Shown here: positions 1 through 8,131 of the stretch, piece by piece
How positions within the stretch are numbered: the stretch's first letter is position 1
Layout: every line of letters starts with the position of its first letter
Origin: Labedella gwakjiensis
GTDB lineage: Bacteria; Actinomycetota; Actinomycetes; Actinomycetales; Microbacteriaceae
Reading direction: 5' to 3'
Assembly (NCBI RefSeq): GCF_003014675.1
Contig: NZ_PYAU01000001.1
Location: 1,550,001-1,614,000, forward strand
DNA: 64,000 nucleotides
Program-made: the position numbers and the translations under genes
The notes under the pieces: generated by a model
The model's input: only the letters and a program-made list of their open reading frames with translations
Database searches by the model: none
What the model was told of the DNA's origin: nothing

Positions 1-2
1 CG

Positions 3-1199
3 ATGCGTCGCGGCGGCCGGCACGCGCAACCGGCCAGGGACGACCGGGAGACGGACACCACCCCCGACGACTCGATCAGCGAAGTCCGCGACGAGTTCAG
101 CAACGGCGACCGTGAGCAGCCGATCACCCGACCGAACGACGTGCAGCACCCCTCCGACGAGGAGCACCCGGACGGCTTCGACTGGAAGCGCGCGGAGAGC
201 GAACTCGGCGAGTCCGCGGTTCCCCCTCCCTATGTCGCCTCCAGCCCGGAGCCCGAGGCGTCCGCGCAGGACGCCGTTCTCCCGATCACCCCGGGCGGCG
301 ACACCGTCACCCCCGTCGTGGACGAGTACCAGAGCACCGTCACGCTCGCCGACGTGGGCGGGCTCGAGACCGTGAAGCAGCGCCTGCGCGAGAGTTTCCT
401 CGAGCCGATGAAGCACCCGGAGCTCGCGAAGGCCTTCGGGAAGAACCTCCGCGGCGGCCTCGTGCTCTACGGCCCTCCCGGGTGCGGCAAGACGTTCATG
501 GCGCGCGCGATCGCGGGTGAGCTCGGCGCCCGCTTCCTCACCGCGAGCCTCGCCGACATCCTCGGCAGCCACTTCGGCGAGACCGAGAAGAACCTGCGCG
601 CGCTGTTCGAGCACGCCCGCAGCCTCACCCCCGCGGTCCTCTTCCTCGACGAGATCGACGCGATCGGCGCCAAGCGGTCGAGCATCGGAACCGGCTGGTC
701 GGGCATGCGGGCGATGGTCGACCAGCTGCTCATGGAGCTCGACTCGATGACCGCCGACAACGACGGCCTCTTCGTCCTCGCCGCGACGAACAGCCCGTGG
801 GAGGTGGACCCGGCGCTCATGCGCCCCGGCCGCTTCGACCGCATGCTCCTCGTCCTCCCGCCCGACGAGCCCGCCCGCGAGGCGATCCTGCGCATGCACC
901 TCGACCGACGCCCCATCGAGGGGATCGACCTCGGCGAGCTCGTGCGCAGCACCGACGGTTTCTCCGGCGCCGACCTCGAACACCTCGTGGCCTCCGCCGC
1001 CGAACAGGCGATGATCCGATCGATCCAGTCGGGAGAGGTGAAGCCCATCGGCATGAACGAGCTGCGGCACGTGCTCGGCGAGATCCGGCCGTCGACCGGA
1101 CCGTGGCTCGCGGGAGCGAAGAACGTCGTGGCGTTCGCGAACACCGACGGCCGCTACGACGACCTCGCGGAGTTCCTCGACTCCCGCGGATACCGCTAG
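3..1199 (+). CDS. AAA+ ATPase, CDC48/FtsH-like (5' end possibly outside window)
   Basis: Single-module AAA+ ATPase, expected to use ATP hydrolysis to remodel or unfold a protein partner in the cytosol. Residues 1-105 are acidic and low in complexity. The AAA domain follows: Walker A GPPGCGKT at 157-164, Walker B LFLDE at 213-217, a sensor-1 stretch LAATNSPW, and the arginine-finger region MRPGRFDR. A helical lid (SGADLEHLV) closes the domain. The next gene, a TPR membrane protein, starts 3 bp after the stop, so the two are probably co-transcribed and may act together. The first ATG lies at base 3 of the window, so the true N-terminus may lie upstream. The substrate is unknown. Confidence 0.85.
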   Translation: MRRGGRHAQPARDDRETDTTPDDSISEVRDEFSNGDREQPITRPNDVQHPSDEEHPDGFDWKRAESELGESAVPPPYVASSPEPEASAQDAVLPITPGGDTVTPVVDEYQSTVTLADVGGLETVKQRLRESFLEPMKHPELAKAFGKNLRGGLVLYGPPGCGKTFMARAIAGELGARFLTASLADILGSHFGETEKNLRALFEHARSLTPAVLFLDEIDAIGAKRSSIGTGWSGMRAMVDQLLMELDSMTADNDGLFVLAATNSPWEVDPALMRPGRFDRMLLVLPPDEPAREAILRMHLDRRPIEGIDLGELVRSTDGFSGADLEHLVASAAEQAMIRSIQSGEVKPIGMNELRHVLGEIRPSTGPWLAGAKNVVAFANTDGRYDDLAEFLDSRGYR

Positions 1200-1202
1200 G
1201 CG

Positions 1203-2795
1203 GTGGCGGACGAGACCGACCCCGTCGAGGGTGTCGTCTACCGCGCCGAGTCGTTCCTCGCGGTCGGCCAGGTGGACCGGGCCGAGACGCTCGTCCGCGA
1301 CGAGCTCGGCCGTCGCCCCGGTGACGCCAACCTGCTCCTCATGCTCGCGAAGATCTACGAGGCGCGGAGGATGTGGCCGGAGGTGATCTCGACCGCCCAC
1401 GCGACGCTCGAGGCCAACCCGAACTCGCTCACCGCGCACATGATGCTCGCATGGGCCGGCTACCAGGTGGGCGACCGCGACCTCATGAAGCGCAGCCTCG
1501 ACGAGGTGCTCACCCACCGCCCGGATCAGCCGACCGCGCTCATGTACCTCGCGCTCCACAACGCGCCCGATCGCACCACGGCGGGTCGCGAGCGCACGCG
1601 TTCGCTCATCGCCCAGTCGCTGCAGAACGGCGGCGGCAACCCCTGGTACACGATGATGGCGGCGAAGCTCGAGGTCTTCCTCGGACGCACGGCCGAGGCG
1701 CGCAAGCTCGTCGACGACGGCCTCGCCCAGAATCCGACCGACCCGCAGCTGCTTACGCTCAAGGCCGACCTCGCCACCGACAACGCCGAGTCGATGGACA
1801 TCGTGAGCGGGCTACTCGCGACCTCGCCGGCGGACGCGTCGCTGCGCTCCCGCTTCGACGGGCTCGTCGCGGCTCGCCGCCGGGCGCTGCTGTCGATGCT
1901 GTGGCTCGCGCCCGCGTTCGTCGCCCTCGGCGTGGGTCTCGTGAGCGGCGGGTTCCGGCTCAGCTGGATGATCGGCGTGGCGGCCGCGTCGTTCACGGTG
2001 TGGGGCGCACGACTGCAGGCGGTCAGAAAGCTCCCCCCGCTCTACCGCGCCGAGCTCGACTCGAACGCGCCGTGGCGGGTGGCGACACGACTCGGCGGAC
2101 GGGCGTCCGCGCTCCTCACGGTCGTCGGCGGCGTCCTCCTCGCGACCGGTGTGGCGCCGGCGGCCTGGCTCCTGGTCGCGGCGACGCTCTGCTGGGTGGT
2201 CACGCGGTTCGCGAGCCTCGCCCAGGAGCGACGCAAGGCCGCGGAGGTCGACGCGGAGGCCGCGGCGATGACGGAGGGAACGTCCGCGAGCGGTCGAACA
2301 CTCGGCCCGGCCACTCGCTCCGTCGCACGCCAACGGTGGGCTCGGGCCATCACGACCCCTCTGCTCCTCATCCCCGGATTCGTGTTCGGCCTCATCCCGG
2401 CCGGACCGCCCGACGAGGGCAGCACGGCCCGGGCGGCCGTCGGCCTCATCTCGGCGATCGTCGCGCTGACCGCGCTCGCCGAGGCCGTCCCGTGGGTGCG
2501 CGTGCCCGGGAGGAAGGCGGCCACCTTCTGGGGCGCGCTGCGCGTCGCCGTCCCCGGGTTCTTCGTGGTGGTCGCGCTCCTCATCGCCCTCGCGAACCTC
2601 GTCGCGGCCACGAGCGCGTGGTCCGCGGGCCGCCCGGCGTCGCCGGGCGAGGGCCCCTCGAGCCCCGCCACGATCCCGCCCGGCTATTTCGACGACCTCG
2701 AGTCGCCGTCGCCGCTGCCGTCGCTCGACATCCCGGACTTCGACATCCCCACGATCCCGCCCTTCGACGTCCCGTCGACCCCTCCCGAAGGCTGA
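1203..2795 (+). CDS. TPR-repeat polytopic membrane protein
   Basis: 530 residues from a GTG start. The first ~210 residues are helical tetratricopeptide-like repeats (for example ARRMWPEVISTAHATLEANP), which usually bind protein partners. From about residue 228 there are six or seven hydrophobic segments, then a proline- and aspartate-rich tail ending near SIPP/FDIP repeats. The start is only 3 bp after the AAA+ ATPase gene, which suggests the TPR part recruits that ATPase or its substrate to the membrane. This partnership is an inference from gene order. I do not recognise a characterised homologue. Confidence 0.8.
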   Translation: MADETDPVEGVVYRAESFLAVGQVDRAETLVRDELGRRPGDANLLLMLAKIYEARRMWPEVISTAHATLEANPNSLTAHMMLAWAGYQVGDRDLMKRSLDEVLTHRPDQPTALMYLALHNAPDRTTAGRERTRSLIAQSLQNGGGNPWYTMMAAKLEVFLGRTAEARKLVDDGLAQNPTDPQLLTLKADLATDNAESMDIVSGLLATSPADASLRSRFDGLVAARRRALLSMLWLAPAFVALGVGLVSGGFRLSWMIGVAAASFTVWGARLQAVRKLPPLYRAELDSNAPWRVATRLGGRASALLTVVGGVLLATGVAPAAWLLVAATLCWVVTRFASLAQERRKAAEVDAEAAAMTEGTSASGRTLGPATRSVARQRWARAITTPLLLIPGFVFGLIPAGPPDEGSTARAAVGLISAIVALTALAEAVPWVRVPGRKAATFWGALRVAVPGFFVVVALLIALANLVAATSAWSAGRPASPGEGPSSPATIPPGYFDDLESPSPLPSLDIPDFDIPTIPPFDVPSTPPEG

Positions 2796-2845
2796 CGCCG
2801 CCGCACGCCTCGATCCCGATCCGTTGGCCGTGGGACGATGGCCAG

Positions 2846-3805
2846 GTGGACGAAGTACAGGACGAGCGCTGGGCTCGGATCCGTCGATCACGTCGAGAGT
2901 CCGACCCGGCGGGCGACCACGTCGACGCCGCCGTCTCGCGGATGCGCGAGCGCCTGGCGTCTGAGGACGTCGGCTCGGTGCGGCACATCGAGGAGATACG
3001 GCTGCTCGCGATCGAGGCGGTGAAGCCGACGGCCGGCGCCGAGCTCGCCGACGACGTCGCGATCGTGAGGTCGAGCCTGCCCGATCCCCGCACGCCGGGG
3101 ACCGACGGCCGACAGCCGGATGAGCCCGACGGCGAACGCTCCCCCGAGCGGACGACGCGCTCCCGGATCGTCGACACCACCGGTGTCATCGCGATCGTGG
3201 CCGGGTTGGCAGCCCCGGCCCTTCTCGGACAGAGCATCCGCTCGGCCGGAACGTTCTTCGACGCCGACACCGCCGTCCCTGCGACCGGGTTACTGATGGC
3301 TGTTTCCGCGCTCCTCTTCCAGCGGCTCGCACGTGGACGGACGAAGACGCGCTACTTCAACGACCAATCGCCTCCCACAGCGATGTGGGTCATCGTGCTC
3401 ATCTGGTGGACGTTCGGAGCGGCCGGTTCCGTGTGGCGCGCCCTTGACGAGGGCGTGTTCGCCGAGCCTCGCGTCCTCGGTGGCCTCGCGTTGCAAGTGG
3501 GAGCGCTCGTTGTGGCCGCCGCCCTCCTGTACCGGACACGGCGGATCTCGCGCGCCTCGGGCGGACGCCAGGCCCGACGCTCCTCCACCGCAGCGGACTT
3601 CTCGGCCACCGATGCGGCGGGACGGCGGCTCGCATCCCGACGTCGCCAGATCCGAGACTCGTTCTCGGAGGCGGAACGCGAAGCCGCCTTGGCCGCCGAG
3701 GTCGAGGGGATCCGGTGGTGGAACGCCGGCGGCACGCTCGATGACGACGGAGCACGCGCCTCCCTCGCCTCCGCCTTCGACCGCTGGTCACCCGACCGGA
3801 CGTGA
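2846..3805 (+). CDS. hypothetical membrane protein with four TM segments
   Basis: 319 residues from GTG 2846. The reading frame is open far upstream inside the previous gene, but coding character begins only here. The start sits 6 nt after GACGAT, a weak -10-like hexamer. The N-terminal ~115 residues are charged and soluble. Four hydrophobic stretches follow (IVDTTGVIAIVAGLAAPALL, TGLLMAVSALLFQRL, MWVIVLIWWTFGAAG, LALQVGALVVAAALLY). The C-terminal ~90 residues are Arg/Ala-rich with helical SEAEREAALAAEVEG. No family recognised; likely a membrane anchor for cytosolic ends. Confidence 0.65.
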   Translation: MDEVQDERWARIRRSRRESDPAGDHVDAAVSRMRERLASEDVGSVRHIEEIRLLAIEAVKPTAGAELADDVAIVRSSLPDPRTPGTDGRQPDEPDGERSPERTTRSRIVDTTGVIAIVAGLAAPALLGQSIRSAGTFFDADTAVPATGLLMAVSALLFQRLARGRTKTRYFNDQSPPTAMWVIVLIWWTFGAAGSVWRALDEGVFAEPRVLGGLALQVGALVVAAALLYRTRRISRASGGRQARRSSTAADFSATDAAGRRLASRRRQIRDSFSEAEREAALAAEVEGIRWWNAGGTLDDDGARASLASAFDRWSPDRT

Positions 3806-3846
3806 CCGCGCGTCACGCCGCCGCACGCCCCGGTATCGTCGAACGC

Positions 3847-4119
3847 ATGCCCACCCGCTACCCCACCGCCGTCTACGCGTTCGTGCGCCGCGGCGAGGTC
3901 GGCGACGAGTTCCGCCTCACCATCGCCACGAACACAGGTCGCGAACTCGACGAGTGGGTCGTCTACGCGCGCGACTTCGATGCGGCCGCCCGCGCCGACG
4001 TGGAGCGCCGGCTCGACGATGCGGGACTGCGCCACGGCGCGTTCCAGGGCAACGCCCGCTCCGGCTGGCGCGCGAGCGTCCAGCCCCTCAGCGTCGACCC
4101 CGCGGCCGCTCAGGACTGA
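3847..4119 (+). CDS. small conserved hypothetical protein, 90 aa
   Basis: Short soluble alpha/beta-looking protein, beginning MPTRYPTAVYAFVRRGEV. ATG 3847 is preceded by TATCGT (3834-3839) with 7 nt between, a leaderless-type arrangement; the open frame extends upstream but has no better start. It contains a segment DFDAAARADVERRLDDAGLRHGAF cut by charged residues and no membrane segment or known catalytic motif. Function unknown. The frame and start are well supported, the family is not. Confidence 0.6.
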   Translation: MPTRYPTAVYAFVRRGEVGDEFRLTIATNTGRELDEWVVYARDFDAAARADVERRLDDAGLRHGAFQGNARSGWRASVQPLSVDPAAAQD

Positions 4120-4155
4120 CCGCATCGTCACGCGCTCTCGAGAACGGAACCCGAC

Positions 4156-4755
4156 ATGCTGATCCGACACCGTGATGCTGAACCGACGATCCACCCCGAC
4201 GCGTACGTCGCGTCGATGGCCGTCGTGTCCGGCGACGTCCACATCGCCGCCGGCGTGCGGGTCCTCCACGGCGCCGTCCTCTCGGCGGAGGACGGAAGCG
4301 TCACGATCGGCGAGGACACCGTCGTGATGGAGCATGCCGTCGTGCGCGGTCGCGCCGGCCACCCGACGTCGATCGGATCGGCCGTCATGATCGGCCCGCA
4401 CGCACACGTGAACGGCAGCACGATCGGTGACGAGGTCTTCGTCGCCACGGGCGCCTCCCTCTTCCCCGGCAGCCGAATCGGTGATGGTGCCGAGGTGCGC
4501 ATCAACGGCGTCGTGCAGGTGAACACCGTGCTCGAAGCGGGCGCCGTCGTGCCCATCGGATGGGTCGCGGTCGGCGACCCCGCCGCCATCCTGTCGCCGG
4601 ATCGGCACGACGAGATCTGGGCCGTCCAGCGCACCCTCGACTTCGTCGGCACCGTCTACGGCGCGGGTCCCGGCACGACGATGCGCGATCTCATGCGCGG
4701 CCAGTCCGACTTCTACGGGGCGCACACCACCGATACCGTGCTCGACCAGGGCTGA
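4156..4755 (+). CDS. gamma-carbonic-anhydrase-like left-handed beta-helix protein
   Basis: 199 residues with hexapeptide-repeat character throughout residues 10-140 (isoleucine/valine every sixth position), typical of trimeric left-handed beta-helix enzymes. Histidines in VLHGAV, MEHAVV and GPHAHVNG occupy positions expected for the zinc ligands of gamma-carbonic anhydrases. The C-terminal helix (EIWAVQRTLDFVGTVYG) also fits that class. It could hydrate CO2, but many members have other or no known activity, so the catalytic call is tentative. It stands alone between a small hypothetical gene and a convergent P-loop gene. Confidence 0.75.
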   Translation: MLIRHRDAEPTIHPDAYVASMAVVSGDVHIAAGVRVLHGAVLSAEDGSVTIGEDTVVMEHAVVRGRAGHPTSIGSAVMIGPHAHVNGSTIGDEVFVATGASLFPGSRIGDGAEVRINGVVQVNTVLEAGAVVPIGWVAVGDPAAILSPDRHDEIWAVQRTLDFVGTVYGAGPGTTMRDLMRGQSDFYGAHTTDTVLDQG

Positions 4756-4773
4756 CGTCCGTCGTCGCGGCGA

Positions 4774-5322
4774 CTAGCCCGACGTTCCGGTAGGCCCGAC
4801 ATCGAGGCGGTGGAACACGACCTCCGCCACGTCGGCCGGCGCCAGGTGGTCCGTGTCGAGGATGAGCTCGTTCCAGCGGCCGGACACGAGCTCTGAGGCG
4901 AGTTGCTCGTGGCGGGCCAGGTGCCAGTCGAGGGCGGCCTGGCGTCCCTCGTCGTAGCGGCCGCGGAGCCGAGCCTCCGAGACGGCGGGAGAAGCGGTGA
5001 GCAGCACGATTCGCAGACGGCGCCCGAACACCGTCTCGTACCGCGCCCGGTCCTCCTCCGAGGCGATGACTCCCGCGACGATCGGTGTCCGCGGACCGAC
5101 GCGCTCGTAGTTCGCCCACACCGCACGCATGTTCTCCGCCTCGGTGAGCACGTTCCGTGGGTCGCCCTGCGCCCGCGGCCAGGATCGGTGGAACCAGTCG
5201 ACGTCGAACAGGCTGAACGGCCGACCCGCCGCGGCGAAGCGATCACCGAGGTGATCGAGCACCGCCGACTTGCCGACACCATAGGAGCCGTTGAGGAAGA
5301 TCCCGGCGCCGTCTCCGTCCAT
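4774..5322 (-). CDS. P-loop ATPase / small-molecule kinase-like protein
   Basis: 182 residues. A P-loop near the N-terminus (FLNGSYGVGKS) is followed by a DVDW acidic segment and an LILDTDHL strand near the C-terminus, as in AAA-type or adenylate/gluconate-kinase-like small ATP-binding proteins. The start is ATG 5322: on the minus strand TACGGT lies 6 nt upstream, a leaderless-type promoter. A longer GTG start exists 21 nt upstream. The substrate cannot be read from the sequence. It converges with the carbonic-anhydrase-like gene. Confidence 0.7.
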   Translation of the reverse strand: MDGDGAGIFLNGSYGVGKSAVLDHLGDRFAAAGRPFSLFDVDWFHRSWPRAQGDPRNVLTEAENMRAVWANYERVGPRTPIVAGVIASEEDRARYETVFGRRLRIVLLTASPAVSEARLRGRYDEGRQAALDWHLARHEQLASELVSGRWNELILDTDHLAPADVAEVVFHRLDVGPTGTSG

Positions 5323-5432
5323 GACACCACCGTAGGTGAACACGAAAGTCGCGTCGCCCCGATCATCACTTGACGCGGAGCATGTCCGCCGCCTTAATCG
5401 GAGACAAATCACGATCGCGACGGAGGACCCCC

Positions 5433-5792
5433 GTGCCCACTGCCATCCAGAAGCTCATGATCGACAACCTGCACCGCGTGTTCGGCGAACGGGACCCCGA
5501 GAAGCGCCGCGCCGCGATCGCCGAGATCGTCGCCGACGACATCGTGTTCTCCGACCCTGAAGGCGTCGTCGTGGGAGCCGACGCGGTGGACGCGAAGATC
5601 GACGAACTGCTCGCCGGGGCGCCCGGTTTCGTCTTCTCCGAGACGGGGCCGGCGCGTGAGAGCCAGGACCTCGGCCTCCTCACCTGGGGGTTCGGACCGG
5701 CAGGCGAGCCGCCTGTCGTGACCGGCATCGACGTCGCGACGGTCGTCGACGGCCGCATCGCGACCCTCCACACGATCCTCACGAACGACTGA
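5433..5792 (+). CDS. SnoaL-like nuclear-transport-factor-2 fold protein
   Basis: 119 residues with the usual SnoaL-like order: N-terminal helix pair (LMIDNLHRVFGERDPEKR), DDIVFSDPEG strand, helix with DAKIDELLA, and a curved sheet ending VVDGRIATLHT. Such proteins are small cone-shaped hydrolases, isomerases or ligand binders; the reaction is not predictable. GTG 5433 is chosen because a GGAGGA ribosome-binding site lies at 5422-5427; the open frame begins at 5370 without a ribosome site. The frame continues past the stop into a short hydrophobic peptide (see next entry). Confidence 0.75.
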   Translation: MPTAIQKLMIDNLHRVFGERDPEKRRAAIAEIVADDIVFSDPEGVVVGADAVDAKIDELLAGAPGFVFSETGPARESQDLGLLTWGFGPAGEPPVVTGIDVATVVDGRIATLHTILTND

Positions 5793-5834
5793 TCCGATGA
5801 CGGAACGGACACGGAAGCCCCGCGCTTCAGTCTC

Positions 5835-5906
5835 GTGACGTCGATCGTCGGCATCGTGCTCGGTGTCGTGGCGTTCGCTCTGCTCGCCTACGCCTTCACG
5901 CTGTGA
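5835..5906 (+). CDS. possible single-TM micropeptide
   Basis: A 23-residue peptide could start at GTG 5835 and is almost entirely a membrane segment (VGIVLGVVAFALLAYAFTL). It lies in the same frame as the SnoaL gene, directly after that gene's TGA, with 14 sense codons between. It could be an independent small membrane protein, a readthrough extension, or chance. No clear ribosome-binding site is visible. Confidence 0.3.
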   Translation: MTSIVGIVLGVVAFALLAYAFTL

Positions 5907-5937
5907 GGATGACAGCGCGAGAGTGACCCGCATCCGT

Positions 5938-5984
5938 GTATCACTCATATGACACACCGTGCTACTGTGTCATCACCTTGATAC
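5938..5984. promoter_or_regulatory. nested dyad operator upstream of membrane protein/GntR operon
   Basis: Two perfect inverted repeats share the same centre (5961): inner arms ATGACACA (5949-5956) and TGTGTCAT (5966-5973), outer arms GTATCA (5938-5943) and TGATAC (5979-5984), with 5 bp between inner and outer arms on each side. It ends just before the ribosome site AGGAG (5985-5989). Long dyads of this kind are typical of YtrA-type GntR regulators, one of which is encoded in the operon, so autoregulation is likely. Confidence 0.65.
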
Positions 5985-5994
5985 AGGAGCTCTC

Positions 5995-6957
5995 ATGTCC
6001 TTCGGTGTGATCCCCCTCGCCACCCTCGTCTGCGCGCTGGTCGTCTCCGTCGTCGTCATCGCCCGGTGGCGCCGCGACGACGCCTTCCGCCGCATCGTCG
6101 TACCGGCCGCCCTGCTCGACGGAGTCGCCACAGCGCGTCGCTTCTTCGTGGGGCGACTCGCGATCGCAACCGCCGCGGCGGGTCTCGTGGGAGCAGCCGC
6201 CTTCGCCGTCAACGAGGGCCTGCCATCGGCACTCGGCCGCGTCGCCCTGCTCGCTCCCGGGCTCGCTTCCCTGACGGCGCTCGTCTTGGTCGCAGCCTTC
6301 CCCGCGGTGTCGATCCGCGAGCCCGGCACCTCGCGCAGCGCGGACCTCGATCGCCGGCGTCCGTGGAGCTACGCGCCGCGCTGGGCGGTCGGCCTCCCGG
6401 TCGCGGCCGGCTCCCTCGTCCTCGGCGCGGTCATCGCCTTCGGTCTCACGTCATCGACGCAGGAGGACGGGCAGTACCGCGCTTTCACGGTCGTGAACGG
6501 CGACTACACGAGCACGAGCAGCCCATACCCCGGATGGTTCTACGGCGTGCCGATCGCCGCCATGGTGATCGCGATCGCGGTCGTCGCCGTGGTGGCGCTC
6601 ACCCGGATCGCCGGAGCCCCTCGCCCGACGGACTCCGGTCTGCGAGAGATCGACGCGGTGATGAGGATGCTCGCCACGCGAGTCGTCGTGAAGCTGACAA
6701 CGGGGACCTTCCTCCTCTATCTCGGCGTGATCCTGGCGGTGGGAGGCAACGCGATGAGCTCGGCGTCCGGACAGTGGACCGGCGAGGCCTACGCCCGGAT
6801 CGAACCGTGGACGACTCTCTCCCTCGTCTCGATCCTCGTCGGACTCGTCACCGTCGCCTTCGGGCTGTGCTTCGTCCTCCTCGCGGTGCTCGACGTGGCG
6901 CGCGCCCCGTCTGCGACCCGCCCAGCGTCACTGCCTCGACCGGTGGGTGCCGTGTGA
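5995..6957 (+). CDS. polytopic membrane protein of a YtrA-type regulator operon
   Basis: 320 residues with about seven hydrophobic segments, including an N-terminal one (ATLVCALVVSVVVIARW), two near residues 50-100, one near 125-150, one after the loop VNGDYTSTSSPYPGW, and two near the C-terminus. ATG 5995 has AGGAG at 5985-5989. The stop overlaps the next gene by GTGA. YtrA-type regulators usually control membrane or ABC-transport genes encoded beside them, so this protein is probably the regulated target. No catalytic motif is visible. Confidence 0.75.
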   Translation: MSFGVIPLATLVCALVVSVVVIARWRRDDAFRRIVVPAALLDGVATARRFFVGRLAIATAAAGLVGAAAFAVNEGLPSALGRVALLAPGLASLTALVLVAAFPAVSIREPGTSRSADLDRRRPWSYAPRWAVGLPVAAGSLVLGAVIAFGLTSSTQEDGQYRAFTVVNGDYTSTSSPYPGWFYGVPIAAMVIAIAVVAVVALTRIAGAPRPTDSGLREIDAVMRMLATRVVVKLTTGTFLLYLGVILAVGGNAMSSASGQWTGEAYARIEPWTTLSLVSILVGLVTVAFGLCFVLLAVLDVARAPSATRPASLPRPVGAV

Positions 6958-7304
6958 TCTCGATCGATGCCGCGGACCCCACTCCCCCGTTCGAGCAGAT
7001 CCGCCAGCAGATGGCGGATCAGATCCGCACCGGTGTGATCGTCGCCGGGACGAAGCTGCCATCCGTCCGCCAGCTCGCCGGTGACCTGCGGGTCGCGAAT
7101 GGAACGGTGGTCAGGGCCTACTCCGAGCTCGAAGCGGAGGGGCTGCTGGAGTCGAACCGTTCCGGCACGCGCGTCCGTCGCGTCGATGTGCTCCCGGCCG
7201 AGGCGCGCACCGCCGCCCGCGCCTACATCGCGAGCCTCCACGGCCTCTCCCTCGACGACGCGATCAGTGCGGTCCGCGCCGAGTGGGCGCGGACCGCGGG
7301 CTGA
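6954..7304 (+). CDS. GntR-family regulator, YtrA subfamily
   Basis: 116 residues: a GntR winged-helix DNA-binding domain (FEQIRQQMADQIRTG, KLPSVRQLAGDLRVANGTVV, LEAEGLLESNRSGTRV) plus a short C-terminal helical tail, the minimal architecture of the YtrA subfamily. GTG 6954 overlaps the preceding stop by 4 bp, so translation is coupled. It probably represses its own operon through the dyad at 5938-5984. The effector is unknown. Confidence 0.85.
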   Translation: MISIDAADPTPPFEQIRQQMADQIRTGVIVAGTKLPSVRQLAGDLRVANGTVVRAYSELEAEGLLESNRSGTRVRRVDVLPAEARTAARAYIASLHGLSLDDAISAVRAEWARTAG

Positions 7305-7313
7305 TCCGCCGAC

Positions 7314-8009
7314 TCAGTACGCGATGCGCCCGTCGCGATCGAAGAACTGTCCGGTGGGCCCGTCCGCCGCGATGTTCGCCATCGCGACCATCGCGTCCGT
7401 CCCCTCCGTCACGGTCTGCGGGCCGGAGTGTCCGTTGAGGTCGGTCGCCGTGTATCCGGGATCGACGGCGTTGACGCGCATGCCCGGCAGGTTCTTCGCG
7501 TACTGCACCGTGAGGGCGATGACCGCGGCCTTCGCCGCGACGTAGGGGACCGTCATCACGTGCGACTCGATGCGGGAGTCGTCGAGGAGGAAGCGGGGGA
7601 AGCCGAGACCGCTCGCCACGTTCACGATCACAGGGTTCTGAGACTCGCGGAGAAGCGGGAGCGCCGCCTGCGAGACGCGGATGACGCCGGTGACGTTCGT
7701 CGCGAAGACCTCGTCGTTCTTCTCGGGCGTGAGGTCGTCGAGCGTCTGCGCCGAACCCGTGATGCCCGCGTTGTTGATCAGCACGTCGAGCGCGGGGAGC
7801 TGCGCGATCGCGGCGGCGACCGAGGTGTCGTCGGTCACGTCGAGTTGCACGGCGTGGGCTCCGAGCCCACGTGCGGCGTCGCCGGTGGCGAGGTCGCGCA
7901 TGCCGGCGTAGACGGTGTGTCCGTCGGCGATGAGTCGACGGGTGGCCTCGAGGCCGAGGCCCTTGTTGGCTCCGGAGATGAGGACGGTGCGGGGCGTGTT
8001 CGTTGTCAT
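7314..8009 (-). CDS. short-chain dehydrogenase/reductase
   Basis: 231-residue classical SDR. Cofactor-binding SGANKGLG lies near the N-terminus, NNAG at about residue 80, and catalytic YVAAK at about residue 155, with DPGYTATDLNG typical of the C-terminal loop. It should perform an NAD(P)-dependent carbonyl/alcohol reaction on an unknown substrate. ATG 8009 is chosen over upstream frame extension because coding similarity begins there. It is divergent from an XRE/MmyB regulator, which is a frequent arrangement and suggests that regulator controls it. Confidence 0.85.
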   Translation of the reverse strand: MTTNTPRTVLISGANKGLGLEATRRLIADGHTVYAGMRDLATGDAARGLGAHAVQLDVTDDTSVAAAIAQLPALDVLINNAGITGSAQTLDDLTPEKNDEVFATNVTGVIRVSQAALPLLRESQNPVIVNVASGLGFPRFLLDDSRIESHVMTVPYVAAKAAVIALTVQYAKNLPGMRVNAVDPGYTATDLNGHSGPQTVTEGTDAMVAMANIAADGPTGQFFDRDGRIAY

Positions 8010-8098
8010 GCTCCGAGCCTGCGGGCACCCCGACCGATCGCCCAGGTATCGCGTATCGGTGGGACTGGTGATACCACCCGGGGCCGCGCGGACGCGCG

Positions 8099-8131
8099 CA
8101 TACTGAACGCATGGATCGGCTGGACGCATGA
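8099..8131 (+). promoter_or_regulatory. leaderless-type promoter with six-codon minicistron overlapping the regulator start
   Basis: CATACT (8099-8104) lies 6 nt before ATG 8111. That ATG opens a six-codon frame (MDRLDA) whose TGA (8129-8131) overlaps the ATG of the XRE/MmyB regulator at 8128 as ATGA. The small frame could be a leaderless leader peptide that delivers ribosomes to the regulator by termination-reinitiation. Confidence 0.4.

Noticed and set aside
1373-2845. 5' two-thirds of a long plus-strand open frame ending at 3805
   Set aside because: Only its last part (from GTG 2846) has coding character; the earlier part is an out-of-frame shadow of the TPR protein gene.
4774-5412. longer start for the P-loop protein
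   Set aside because: The extra N-terminus is Arg/Cys-rich and lacks a ribosome site; ATG 5322 has a leaderless -10 hexamer at the standard distance.
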